The notes under the pieces: model-generated
What the model was told of the DNA's origin: nothing
Databases searched by the model: none
What the model saw: the letters and a program-made list of their open reading frames with translations, nothing else
Shown here: positions 44,983 through 53,895 of the stretch, one piece after another
Numbering within the stretch: the stretch's first letter is position 1
Layout of the letters: each line of letters starts with the position of its first letter
Translations under genes and position numbers: made by a program
Assembly (NCBI GenBank): GCA_029261795.1
Contig: JAJDAP010000004.1
Span: 1 to 53,924, forward strand
DNA length: 53,924 bases
Direction: 5' to 3'
Source: Deltaproteobacteria bacterium
Lineage (GTDB): Bacteria; Myxococcota_A; UBA9160; UBA6930

Positions 44983-45108
44983 AATGCCCCCACCTCTCTC
45001 TTCGGTTGGAATCTCCCGTAGCCAGGCGCGAATGGCTCGTGAGATAACCGGCGTTCACTCCCCGTCGGTGTCATCCGACGCGAACGAACGAAAAGAGAGA
45101 AAAGTCCC

Positions 45109-45810
45109 ATGAAGCGCATTGCATTGTTCGCTGCAGGTCTCCTGATGCTCGCCAGTGCGGCCGCTGCTGGCCCGAACTGGCACACGATCAGCCTTTCGAT
45201 CTCGCTCGACGACGCCCCGAAGGTCCAGGCCGCGATGGACAAGCTGATGACTTCGGTCGCTGGCGATCTCAAGGGCAGTGTTTCGTTGATGGCGAACGTG
45301 GCGGGGGGAACCAGCTCCCACACGATCATCTCGGCCTTCGATTCGCGCGCCGAGCGCGAAGCCTGGCTCGGGAAGCTCTACGCCTCGAAGGCCTGGGCGA
45401 AATACGTGGACGACACCGATGGCATGACCGCGGCTGGCGGCAACTCGCGCATGGACTTCATCAAGAGTTGGGGCGAGGAGAACGAGGGCTCCGACGTCTT
45501 CTGGGAGATCCATGCCTTCACCGTCTCCGACCCGGCGGCCTTCCTGGCGGCGATCGAGACGCTACAGGCATCCGAAGCCGGCCAGGTGACCGGTGCCCAG
45601 GTGCATCTCTCGGCGATCGCGGCGGCCGGTCTCTCGCCCTCGACCCACTTGATCTCGGTGGGCTACGCCAGCGAAGCCCAGGCTGAGACATCGACCGCGG
45701 CGCTCCAAGCGAGTGCGGACTGGGCGAACTACCTCGAAGCTTCGGGAGAAGTCGCAACCCACAATGGCGCGTTCATGCTTCGCACGGTCTCTACATGGAG
45801 CGGCGAGTAG
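45109..45810 (+). CDS. Secreted protein with two repeated domains
   Basis: A 233-residue protein with a signal peptide cleaved near residue 20 (SAAAAGP). The mature part has two similar units: SHTIISAFDSRAEREAW ... ASKAWAKYVDD and THLISVGYASEAQAETS ... ASADWANYLEA. The size and pattern resemble small dimeric alpha/beta barrels of the ABM/NIPSNAP kind, but I do not recognise a named family. Likely periplasmic or secreted. A 14-bp hairpin follows 10 bases after the stop, so it is probably monocistronic. Confidence 0.82.
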   Translation: MKRIALFAAGLLMLASAAAAGPNWHTISLSISLDDAPKVQAAMDKLMTSVAGDLKGSVSLMANVAGGTSSHTIISAFDSRAEREAWLGKLYASKAWAKYVDDTDGMTAAGGNSRMDFIKSWGEENEGSDVFWEIHAFTVSDPAAFLAAIETLQASEAGQVTGAQVHLSAIAAAGLSPSTHLISVGYASEAQAETSTAALQASADWANYLEASGEVATHNGAFMLRTVSTWSGE

Positions 45811-45820
45811 TCATCCCCTG

Positions 45821-45854
45821 AGTGCCCGGGCCGGCAACTACCGGCCCGGGCACT
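45821..45854 (+). terminator. Strong hairpin after the secreted protein gene
   Basis: A perfect 14-bp stem: AGTGCCCGGGCCGG at 45821-45834 pairs with CCGGCCCGGGCACT at 45841-45854 over a 6-base loop. GC-rich and right behind a stop codon, it fits transcription termination, although no T-run follows. Confidence 0.65.
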
Positions 45855-45875
45855 GACGGCCTAGCCTTGCCCGCC

Positions 45876-47045
45876 ATGTCTCGGAGCCGCCCGACGCAAA
45901 GGACGTTCGCCGCCACACTCTGGCTACTCGTCGGCCTTGGCACGGGTTGCGGCGCCATCGGTGAGGGCCTGGAAACCCAGGCGATGCCGGTCGGAAGCCA
46001 GAGCGAAGCGCGCCTGGCTTCGGGGCCCTACGAGTTCGAGAGCGCGGACTTCCGCCTCGTCGACGGCAGCCGGCCTAGCATGGGGAACGGGGACTTCGCC
46101 GGGACCGACGAGCGGGTGCTCGAAGTGACGGTCTGGTCTCCTGTCGGCCGAGACGACGGGGCTCCGCTGCTCGTCTACGGTCACGGCTTCACCGGGAACC
46201 GTCGGGAGATGATCTTCCTGCTCGAACACCTGGCCAGCCATGGCTACATCGTCGCTGGTCTCGATTTCCCGCTCACCACCGGCGCTGCGCCGGGCGGACC
46301 CAACGTCGCCGACCTGTCGAGCCAACCCGGTGACATGCGCTTCGTGCTCGACGCCCTGCTGTCCGGTGAAGGCGCCCTGGCCAGGTTCGCGGAAGACATC
46401 GATCCGGAGCGCATCGCGTTCGCCGGCCTCTCCTACGGCGGCCTGACCACCACCCTGCTCGCATTCCACCCGCGCGAGGCCGACCCGCGGATCAAGGCGG
46501 CCGTTTCCATCGCCGGACCGACGCAGATGTTCAGCGCCGCCTACTTCGCGCGGGGCGGCCCCCCCTTCTTGATGATCGCGGGGACCGAGGACGCCATGGT
46601 TCCCTTCGAACTGAACGCGGCGCCAGTGCCAGCTCTCGTGGCGGGCGCCGGGCTGGTAACGATCGCGGGCGGCACCCACCTCGGCTTCGTGGACTTCGCC
46701 CGAACGGCGTTCCGCTTCAGCCACAACTCGGACGCGACCGCCTGCGCGGGGATCTCGCGATTCGCCGATGCTGAGACGGATCCGGAACACGATCCGTTCG
46801 CGCTACTCGGCGGCCCGGAGAGCGGCATCGATTTCGAGGCCTGGGTCCTCCCGTGCCAGGCCGGGGGCGAGTTCGGGCTGGCGATACGACCGGAAAGGCA
46901 GCAGGCGATCACCTCCCTGGCGGCGCGCGCGTTCCTCGATTCGCTATTCGCCGAGGAGCCGGCTGCCCGGGCCGAAGCGGATCGCTACCTCCGCGAGACG
47001 CTTCCCCATGAACTACCCGGCGCCGACTACACCACGAGTCCGTAA
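45876..47045 (+). CDS. Exported alpha/beta hydrolase (dienelactone hydrolase/PAF-acetylhydrolase-like)
   Basis: A 389-residue hydrolase with an N-terminal signal and a Cys near residue 25 (GTGCG), possibly a lipoprotein. The oxyanion segment is LLVYGHGFTGNRRE, the nucleophile elbow GLSYGG and the catalytic His region GGTHLGFVD. Similar proteins act on short-chain esters or on platelet-activating-factor-like lipids. Start at 45876, the ATG heading the signal; the frame from 45822 begins inside the upstream hairpin and is rejected. Confidence 0.86.
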   Translation: MSRSRPTQRTFAATLWLLVGLGTGCGAIGEGLETQAMPVGSQSEARLASGPYEFESADFRLVDGSRPSMGNGDFAGTDERVLEVTVWSPVGRDDGAPLLVYGHGFTGNRREMIFLLEHLASHGYIVAGLDFPLTTGAAPGGPNVADLSSQPGDMRFVLDALLSGEGALARFAEDIDPERIAFAGLSYGGLTTTLLAFHPREADPRIKAAVSIAGPTQMFSAAYFARGGPPFLMIAGTEDAMVPFELNAAPVPALVAGAGLVTIAGGTHLGFVDFARTAFRFSHNSDATACAGISRFADAETDPEHDPFALLGGPESGIDFEAWVLPCQAGGEFGLAIRPERQQAITSLAARAFLDSLFAEEPAARAEADRYLRETLPHELPGADYTTSP

Positions 47046-47110
47046 CGGAAAGGCGAGCGCTCCGATCGACGAACGCGAACCTCTTCCCCCAACAGCGCTA
47101 GCCTCCCGAA

Positions 47111-48223
47111 GTGCTGAAACCTCGAAGGACAGGGCTGCCTCGCCGGACGGCTTGGCTCGCGGCTGCCATCTTGTTGGGTGCTTGTGACGGCGGAGCCGAC
47201 GGGGCTCGTCGCACGCCGCCCCCGCTGCCCGTCCAGACGGTCGTCGCCGCGCCACGCGAAATGCCGCGCACGCTCTCCGCGGTGGGAAGCCTCGAAAGCC
47301 CTGAGATGACGACCCTCGCGAGCGAGATCGCGGGGACGGTCGTGGCCCTCGACATTCCCGAGGGCGAGCGCGTGCCGACGGGACACGTACTGCTGCGCCT
47401 GGACGATGCCGAGGCGCGCGCGGCCGTCAGCGTCACGCGCGCCCGCTTGAACAATGCCAGGGACCGCCAGGCGCGCATCGACCAGCTCTACACCAGTGGC
47501 GTCGCCTCCCAACAACAACAGGACGATGCCCTATCCGCCTTCGAAAGTGCGAAAGGTGCGCACCAGGAAGCCACCACGCGCCTGGCCAAACACGTTCTTC
47601 GCAGCCCGTACTCCGGTCTGTTCGGGCTGCGCCAGGTCGATATCGGCGACTATGTTCGGCCCGGCGACCCCGTCGTCGAGATCTCGCAGACCGACGCCCT
47701 CGAGCTTCGCTTCGCACTCCCGCAGCAGAACATCGGCGATATTGCGACGGGACAGACGGTGCTCGGAATCGTCGGCCGTTGCGGTCCGCGCTTCGAAGCG
47801 AAGCTGATCGCGGTAGATCCGAGGGTCGATCCGCGCACGCGCATGGTCGGTGTGCGCGCGGCGGTGACGAGTGGTGCGCAACTGCTGCATCCGGGAATGG
47901 CGGTTCGCGTGCGACTCATCATCGAGATGTTGCCCGACGCCATCGTGATCCCCCAAGAGGGGATCGTGCGCCAGGGAACACGCCACCTCGTCTTCATCGT
48001 GGACGAAGAGACGCGCGCGCAAACCCGGCCCGTCGAGTTGGGTGAGTACTTCGTCGACGGCGTCCATGTGATCGCGGGCCTCGAACCCGGAGCGGTCGTG
48101 GTTGTCGCCGGGCAGCAGAAGCTCCGCTCCGGAGCCCTCGTGAAGCCGGTACCGTTCACCTCCGTCGAGAACCCCAACGTCACGGTCGGCCGCTACGGAC
48201 CGCGTGGCTGCGAAGAACTGTGA
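47111..48223 (+). CDS. RND efflux periplasmic adaptor (HlyD/MFP family)
   Basis: A 370-residue adaptor subunit of a tripartite pump. Signal/lipobox around Cys25 (LLGACDGG); biotinyl-lipoyl-like segments (SEIAGTVVALDIPEGERV and HVLRSPYSGLFGLRQVDIGDYV); a central helical hairpin with Gln-rich QLYTSGVASQQQQDD; then beta-barrel and membrane-proximal parts (VIPQEGIVRQG). Starts at GTG. Its stop overlaps the RND permease GTG (GTGA). No outer-membrane TolC-type gene is adjacent. Confidence 0.94.
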   Translation: MLKPRRTGLPRRTAWLAAAILLGACDGGADGARRTPPPLPVQTVVAAPREMPRTLSAVGSLESPEMTTLASEIAGTVVALDIPEGERVPTGHVLLRLDDAEARAAVSVTRARLNNARDRQARIDQLYTSGVASQQQQDDALSAFESAKGAHQEATTRLAKHVLRSPYSGLFGLRQVDIGDYVRPGDPVVEISQTDALELRFALPQQNIGDIATGQTVLGIVGRCGPRFEAKLIAVDPRVDPRTRMVGVRAAVTSGAQLLHPGMAVRVRLIIEMLPDAIVIPQEGIVRQGTRHLVFIVDEETRAQTRPVELGEYFVDGVHVIAGLEPGAVVVVAGQQKLRSGALVKPVPFTSVENPNVTVGRYGPRGCEEL

Positions 48224-51200
48224 CGCTTTCCGATCTCTCGATTCGCCGACCCGTGCTCGCGACGGTGATGAGTCTTCTGATCACCGTCGCCGGAATCTCC
48301 GCGTTCTTCTCGTTGCCCGTGCGCGAGCTCCCGGACGTCGATCGGCCCGTCGTCTCGGTCTCGACCGTATACCTGGGCGCCAGCCCCGAGACGGTCGAAG
48401 CCACCATCACGGAACCCATCGAAGAAGAACTGAACGGGATCGAGGGCATCGAGACGATTACGTCGGCCAGTGCCTTCGGTGTCAGCTCGATCGATGTGGA
48501 GTTCGAAGCCGGCCGCGACCTCGATGTTGCGGCCACCGATGTCGGCAATGCCGTCCAGCGTGCGGTCGGGCGAATACCCGACGACGCGAAGCGCCCGGTG
48601 GTGCGCAAGGCCGGTGCGAACAGCTCGTCGATCATGTGGATCAACGTTCATGGGGAGGGCTACTCGCCCATCGACCTGACGGACGTCGCCGACCGGCTCG
48701 TGAAATCGCGGATGCAACTGCTACCCGGCGTCTCGAGAGCACGGATCGGCGGCGAACGACGCTATGCGATGCGCGTCTGGCTCGACCCGGCACGCATGGC
48801 CGCGCTCGGGATCGATGCGCTCGATGTCCGGAACGCGCTACGCGAGAGCAATCTGCAGCTCCCGGCAGGCCAGGTCGAAGCGCACGCCCGTAAGTTCACC
48901 GTGAACGCCGACGCCCAGCTCGTCGCAGCCGAGGATTTCGAGGCCATCGTACTTCGCGAAGTCGAGGGGGACCCGGTCCGGCTCCGCGACGTGGGATGGG
49001 TCGAACTCGGATCCGAGAACTACCAGGCGATCACCCGATACTCGGCGCGCGACGTGGTCGGCGTGGGCATCGTGCGCCAGTCGCAAGCCAACGAACTCGA
49101 GATCTCCGACGCGGTCCGCGCCGAGATGTTCGAGATCGAGCAAACGCTCCCGGAAGGCGTCGAACTCTCCGTCGCGACCGACTTCACCATCTTCGTCCGG
49201 GAGGCCATGGAGGAGGTCTGGGCCACGCTCGCCATCGCGTTCGCCGTGGTCGTGTTCGTGAATCTGTTCTTCCTGCAGTCCCGAACGACGACCACCATCG
49301 TCAGCCTGGCGATCCCGATCTCCCTGGTGGGCTCCTTCGCTGCCATGCAGGCACTCGGCTTCTCGCTGAACATTCTCACCCTGCTCGCGCTGGTTCTCTC
49401 GATCGGGTTGCTGGTAGACGACGCCATCGTCGTGATGGAAAACGTCTACCGACATCACGAGATGGGTCACGAACCGCTCGCCGCTGCCGCCGAAGGGGCC
49501 CGTGAGGTGGTCTTCCCCGTGATCGCCACCACCGCCGCCGTGATCGCCGTGTTGGTTCCCCTCTCGCTGATGAGCGGCGATACGGGCCGGCTGTTCCGGG
49601 AGTTCGCGATGTCGGCGGCGATGGCCGTCGCCATCTCGACCTTCGTGGCACTGACCCTGGTGCCGATGTTGTGCTCGCGCTTCTTGCGGGTGAAGCAACG
49701 CACGAGCGCGCTACCGGTGGCGATCAATGGCGCGATCGAAGGGCTCCGCTCCGCCTACGACCGCGCACTCGCCGCCTCCCTCGAGCACCGCGCCGTCATC
49801 GCCGTGCTCCTCGTCGTGGTGCTCGGACTGACGGCCCTGCTGTTCCAGACCCTGCCGACCACCTTCTTGCCCATCGAGGACCGCGGCCGGGCAATGGTCG
49901 TGATCCGAGCGCCGGAGGGAGCGACCAGCGCCTACACGCTCCGTGCGCTTCGCCAGGTGGAAGAGACGCTACTGGCGACGCCCGAGATTGCCGGCTTCTT
50001 CGCCGCCATCGGGATGGGATTCGGAGCGCCTAGCAACTCCTCGCTCGGCATGGTCTTCGTGCGGATGACCCATTGGGACGACCGCGAGCGAAAGCAGCAG
50101 ACCGTGGTCGGCGAACTGTTCCCAAAATTCCTGGCGATCCCCGAGGCGCTGGTATTCGCGGTGAACCCCCCTTCTCTGGGGCGCAGCAGTCGCAGTGACG
50201 TGGAGATCGTCCTCACCAGTTCGTCCGCGACACTCGAAGAATTCGACACGGTCGTCGACGCGATCATGGCGCGCGGCGCCGAGATGCCCGAGATCGTCAA
50301 CCTGGACAGCGACCTACGGCTCGCGAATCCGCAACTCGACATCACCTTCGATCGGGAGCGCGCCGCGGACCTGGGCGTCCCCGTGAGTGCGGTGGCGGAG
50401 AGCATTCGCCTGCTCGTCTCGCAGAGCCCGGCCGACGACTTCATCCTCCGCAACCAGCAATACGATGTGGTGATGGCACTCGAGTCGCCGCTGCGGAGCG
50501 TTCCCGAGCAGCTCGGCGAGATTCACGTCCGCGCACGGGGCGGTGAGATGATCCCGCTCTCGGCCCTGATCGAGCCCCAGGCGCGCATCGGGCCCTCGAC
50601 GCTCAACCACTATGCGCTCCAGCGAGCCGCCACCATTTCAGCCAATCTCGCGCCCGGCGGCACGCTCGAAAGCGCACTGGCCCGGCTCGAAGCCGTGGTC
50701 GACGAGGAGCTTCTGGCCGGCTTCTCCCAGGATCTGCGTGGCACTTCGAAGGAGTTCCGCGAATCCTCGGCCCAGGTCTACATCACCTTCCTGCTCGCCC
50801 TCGCGATCATCTACCTGGTGCTCGCGGCCCAGTTCGAGAGTTTTCTCCACCCGCTCACGGTGCTCATCAGCGTTCCCCTGGCCACCCTCGGTGCGCTCGG
50901 CGCGCTCTACCTGACCGGCCAGACGCTGAACCTCTACAGCCAGATCGGCATCATCCTGCTGATCGGCCTCGTCACCAAGAACGCGATCCTGCTGGTGGAC
51001 TTCGCGAACCAGGAGCGCGCGAAGGGAACCCCTCTCGACGAGGCGCTTCGCCGCGCCGGGCACACGCGCTTCCGTCCGATCCTGATGACCAGTGCGACTT
51101 CGGTGTTCGGCGGCCTGCCCCTGGTGCTGGCATCCGGGGCTGGGGCAGAGAGCCGCCAGGCCATCGGCATCGCCGTGGTCGGGGGCTTGCTGTTCTCGAC

Positions 51201-51285
51201 CATCTTCACGCTCGTCGTCGTGCCCGTGGTGCACCAGGTGCTCGTGCGGGCTTCCGAACGCTTCTTCGCAGAAGCCACCGAGTAG
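48220..51285 (+). CDS. RND multidrug/hydrophobe exporter (HAE1 family)
   Basis: A 1021-residue proton-driven inner-membrane pump, normal length for the family. The N-terminal IRRPVLATVMSLLITVAG helix; a large periplasmic loop; the proton-relay Asp pair in GLLVDDAIVVMEN (Asp400, Asp401); the second set of helices ending FSTIFTLVVVPVVHQ. The second half repeats the architecture of the first. Couples with the adaptor upstream. Substrate unknown. Confidence 0.96.
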   Translation: MTLSDLSIRRPVLATVMSLLITVAGISAFFSLPVRELPDVDRPVVSVSTVYLGASPETVEATITEPIEEELNGIEGIETITSASAFGVSSIDVEFEAGRDLDVAATDVGNAVQRAVGRIPDDAKRPVVRKAGANSSSIMWINVHGEGYSPIDLTDVADRLVKSRMQLLPGVSRARIGGERRYAMRVWLDPARMAALGIDALDVRNALRESNLQLPAGQVEAHARKFTVNADAQLVAAEDFEAIVLREVEGDPVRLRDVGWVELGSENYQAITRYSARDVVGVGIVRQSQANELEISDAVRAEMFEIEQTLPEGVELSVATDFTIFVREAMEEVWATLAIAFAVVVFVNLFFLQSRTTTTIVSLAIPISLVGSFAAMQALGFSLNILTLLALVLSIGLLVDDAIVVMENVYRHHEMGHEPLAAAAEGAREVVFPVIATTAAVIAVLVPLSLMSGDTGRLFREFAMSAAMAVAISTFVALTLVPMLCSRFLRVKQRTSALPVAINGAIEGLRSAYDRALAASLEHRAVIAVLLVVVLGLTALLFQTLPTTFLPIEDRGRAMVVIRAPEGATSAYTLRALRQVEETLLATPEIAGFFAAIGMGFGAPSNSSLGMVFVRMTHWDDRERKQQTVVGELFPKFLAIPEALVFAVNPPSLGRSSRSDVEIVLTSSSATLEEFDTVVDAIMARGAEMPEIVNLDSDLRLANPQLDITFDRERAADLGVPVSAVAESIRLLVSQSPADDFILRNQQYDVVMALESPLRSVPEQLGEIHVRARGGEMIPLSALIEPQARIGPSTLNHYALQRAATISANLAPGGTLESALARLEAVVDEELLAGFSQDLRGTSKEFRESSAQVYITFLLALAIIYLVLAAQFESFLHPLTVLISVPLATLGALGALYLTGQTLNLYSQIGIILLIGLVTKNAILLVDFANQERAKGTPLDEALRRAGHTRFRPILMTSATSVFGGLPLVLASGAGAESRQAIGIAVVGGLLFSTIFTLVVVPVVHQVLVRASERFFAEATE

Positions 51286-51306
51286 GCCCGGCGGCCGGGA
51301 TCAGGA

Positions 51307-52485
51307 ATGCACGTCTTCCTCAACATCTTCCTCGTCGGGTTCGCGCTCGATGCCCTGCTCCACGTCGCTTCGTCCCAACTCAGTGGCGTCCCAGGCTTCG
51401 CCTGGCTCGCCGGACTAGCCAACGCGCTCACGGGGCTGCTCGTTCTCTACTCGCTCCCCGTATTCATCCTGATGGGCATGCGCCCCCGGCTGCGCTGGCG
51501 GATCTTCCTGCCCCCGTGTCTCTTCTTGAGCTGGGTCGTGCTCGGCGCGATGCCACTACCGATCTGGTTCGACGCCGCCGAAGCCGAACTCGCGGCGGGT
51601 TCCGTCGAGGCAGCTTTCGCTGCGATGGCCTTCGCGTTCTGCCACCAGCAGAACGCGGGCGACGGCTGGCTGCTCGAAGAAGCGTCCAGTCAGGGGCCGA
51701 GTTTCAGCAGACGGACGGCGTTGGCTTTCACCGCACTCAACCTCGTGGTGATCCTGCCGGCATCGCTCGCCTACCTTGCGATCTCGGGAGCGGCCGGCGT
51801 CGGACATCTGAGTCAGGGCTTCGTTTCGATCCGGGCCGATGGCATCCACCTGTCCCACCGCGAGTACGTGCGCGGCGAGCAGACGATCCACCTGGTCGCG
51901 ATGATGCATATCGGCGAAGCCGCATTCTATGAAGAACTCACGGACGCCCTCCCCGTGGAGGGGACGATCTTCCTTACGGAAGGCGTCAACGACGAAGCCG
52001 GCGTGCTACCGCGGAGCCTGGGCTACAGCAATGTGGCCGGCGGCCTCGGTCTCGTCGTGCAGCCCGAATTCGGCGCGAGCGACCTCGAGGAATGGCCGAG
52101 TGAAGCGGAGGCGGCTCCCATCGGGGCGGAGACGCGCAACGCCGACGTCGACGCGAGCGAGTTCTCGCGGGAGACCTTGGAGTTCCTGGCCTCCGCGGCA
52201 CGGATCTGGAGCGCCGAGACACCCGCCCAGGCACTCCTCCGCTACGCCGAGCTGATCGATGGCATGGACCCGGAGACCTCCCGCCGCCTGACCGCCACGC
52301 TCAGCCACGATCTGATCGAGCTTCGCAACGAGCACCTGCTGGTGGAACTCGAGCAATCCCTGCTCGATTACGAAACGGTGGTGGTGCCCTGGGGCGCGCT
52401 GCACCTCCCGGGCATCCTCGAGCGCGTTCGCGAACTCGGGTTCGTAGAACAGGACACGACCGCGCGACGCGTCGTCAGCTGGTAG
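51307..52485 (+). CDS. Membrane protein with TraB/GumN-like domain
   Basis: A 392-residue protein. The first half is membrane-embedded (four hydrophobic segments at about 1-17, 35-55, 64-84 and 137-160). The second half has the TraB/GumN/TIKI pattern: IHLVAMMHIGEAAFYEEL near residue 195, FLTEGV near 220 and VVVPWGALHLPGI near 360, with paired His residues as in putative metal proteases of that group. Downstream of the RND permease by 21 bases, so perhaps co-transcribed. The fused membrane half is unusual for GumN-type proteins. Function unknown. Confidence 0.8.
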   Translation: MHVFLNIFLVGFALDALLHVASSQLSGVPGFAWLAGLANALTGLLVLYSLPVFILMGMRPRLRWRIFLPPCLFLSWVVLGAMPLPIWFDAAEAELAAGSVEAAFAAMAFAFCHQQNAGDGWLLEEASSQGPSFSRRTALAFTALNLVVILPASLAYLAISGAAGVGHLSQGFVSIRADGIHLSHREYVRGEQTIHLVAMMHIGEAAFYEELTDALPVEGTIFLTEGVNDEAGVLPRSLGYSNVAGGLGLVVQPEFGASDLEEWPSEAEAAPIGAETRNADVDASEFSRETLEFLASAARIWSAETPAQALLRYAELIDGMDPETSRRLTATLSHDLIELRNEHLLVELEQSLLDYETVVVPWGALHLPGILERVRELGFVEQDTTARRVVSW

Positions 52486-52529
52486 GCCCACGCTCGACCT
52501 GCGCGATCGAAGACAAGGAGAACTGCACG

Positions 52530-52748
52530 ATGTCCCACCCTGCTCTCACCGCGAACCGCACCGCCGTGATCACCGGCGGGGCGAGTGGTATCGGCCTTGC
52601 CACTGCCGAGCGGCTCGCAGCGCTGGGCATGCGCGTATGCATCGCCGATCGCGACGAAGAAGCCCTCGGCCGCGCCGCCGAGACGCTCGCCGCGCTGGCA
52701 GCCGAAGGCGAGGACTCCTCGCCGGCGACGCGTTCGAAGACGACGTGA
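52530..52748 (+). pseudogene. Truncated short-chain dehydrogenase/reductase
   Basis: A good AAGGAG site and the N-terminal Rossmann motif AVITGGASGIGLATAERL introduce an SDR that stops after 72 residues at 52748, where about 250-280 are usual. Everything after beta-alpha-beta (GEDSSPATRSKTT tail) is unrelated to SDRs. The catalytic Ser, Tyr and Lys are absent, so it cannot be active. No remaining SDR sequence follows; it looks like a deletion remnant. Confidence 0.8.
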
Positions 52749-53002
52749 TGCAAGAGACCGACCGGGCGAAGCGCCGGACCTGGCTCCGCCGTTTCGCGAT
52801 CGGCCTGGCCTTGAGCCTGCTCGCCGCGCCGGTGCAGGATTTCGGGCTGGCCTTCACCGAAATCCTGGTCAGTTCCCTCGTAGAGGTAGAACAGACCTTC
52901 GTCGCGCAGATCCTGGCGCCGATCAACAGCGTCGGAAGCTTGTTGTCGATGCTCCTGCTCGGCCTTCGGATCATGCACAAGCGGATCTTCGAGATCGGCT
53001 GA
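52748..53002 (+). CDS. Small membrane protein
   Basis: An 84-residue protein with a basic start (TDRAKRRTWLRRF), a hydrophobic segment (AIGLALSLLAAPVQ), a second one at residues 52-68 (VGSLLSMLLLG) and a short tail. Its ATG overlaps the TGA of the truncated SDR (TGATG), so translation could only be coupled to that; no separate site is seen. It may itself have lost its original 5' end. No family recognised. Confidence 0.55.
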   Translation: MQETDRAKRRTWLRRFAIGLALSLLAAPVQDFGLAFTEILVSSLVEVEQTFVAQILAPINSVGSLLSMLLLGLRIMHKRIFEIG

Positions 53003-53078
53003 GCGCGATCGCCAGAGCTGCTCAGCTGCGGGTCGTGGTGCCAGCGAGCCTCACAACCGCCCAGCCCCGCGCTTCGTC

Positions 53079-53684
53079 TCACCCGCCCGGGCACGAATCG
53101 AATCGCAAGGAGACCGAGGCTTCGCCGGCTTCTCGTGGGTAGAGGCCGATCCCAGCAGCGGCCCGAGCTACCGCGTACTTCTCGAGCTTGAGGGCGTGGA
53201 TCGCGGTCACGGTCGGGCGGTCCTCGTAGAGGACAGGCACCACGCAGCGGGTCTCTCCATCGCGCAGGAGTTCGAGACGCGCGCCATCCAGGGCGTGCTC
53301 GATGGCCTTCTTGCGCGGCATCCCCACCCACTCGCCGTCTTCGTGGTCCACGATCCAGAGCCGCAGCTCCGCCGGCCGGCCGGCGCCATCGATGGCGTAG
53401 AGCGACACCACCTCCTCGAACTCGGCCATCGTGGCGTAGAGCCCGAAGAAGAGCACCACCGGGCTCGCCGCCAACGCCAGCCAGCCGAGCGCGCGCGGCG
53501 TGGCGGACCACACCAGCACGCCGCCGAACAGCAGCGCACCCAGCCCACCGAACAGGTTCCCGCCGCGCGGCACCGCGTAGGCGCCCTCGTGCTGGAGCCG
53601 CACAGCAAAGACGGCAACACCGACGGCGAGCAGCCCGCAGCCGACCACGGTCTGGAGCTTCGAAGACGTACTGGATTCGCTCAC
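53079..53684 (-). CDS. Hypothetical membrane protein
   Basis: A 201-residue protein with three hydrophobic segments (about 11-28, 43-60 and 65-85) and a soluble C-terminal domain of about 110 residues with EVVSLYAIDGAGRPAELRLWIVDH and AVARAAAGIGLYP. I do not recognise the family. Reads toward the small membrane protein gene on the other strand. Confidence 0.72.
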   Translation of the reverse strand: MSESSTSSKLQTVVGCGLLAVGVAVFAVRLQHEGAYAVPRGGNLFGGLGALLFGGVLVWSATPRALGWLALAASPVVLFFGLYATMAEFEEVVSLYAIDGAGRPAELRLWIVDHEDGEWVGMPRKKAIEHALDGARLELLRDGETRCVVPVLYEDRPTVTAIHALKLEKYAVARAAAGIGLYPREAGEASVSLRFDSCPGG

Positions 53685-53803
53685 GGCGACCCTCCTGAAG
53701 CGCAGAGTCTACCTCGCGCGGCTTCGGCTGAGGCAAGGTCGGCGCTCGTCGAAGCCCGAGCCGCCGAGGTCGAGCCCGAACGCCGCGCTTCAGGCCACCC
53801 GTC

Positions 53804-53840
53804 TGGCGCGCCCGGCGGGACTCGAACCTGCGACCCCGGC
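53804..53840 (-). repeat. Duplicated tRNA 3' end (att-site-like)
   Basis: 29 bases (53804-53832) match the tRNA 3' end at 53896-53924 with one change (position 53817, which breaks a T-stem pair). The copy has the CCA, acceptor 3' strand and T-loop but no 5' half. Such 3'-end duplications are left by tRNA-targeting integrases or by failed tandem duplication. Confidence 0.6.
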
Positions 53841-53895
53841 TCGCGCTCCGCGCGACCTGGGTTCGCGAAGGCGTTCTCTCGATCTGGCCAGGTGC

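Noticed and set aside
53804..53880. A second complete tRNA gene
   Set aside because: The 5' acceptor strand GCGCCCG, a D-arm and an anticodon arm cannot be found at the right distance, and the T-stem has a mismatch.
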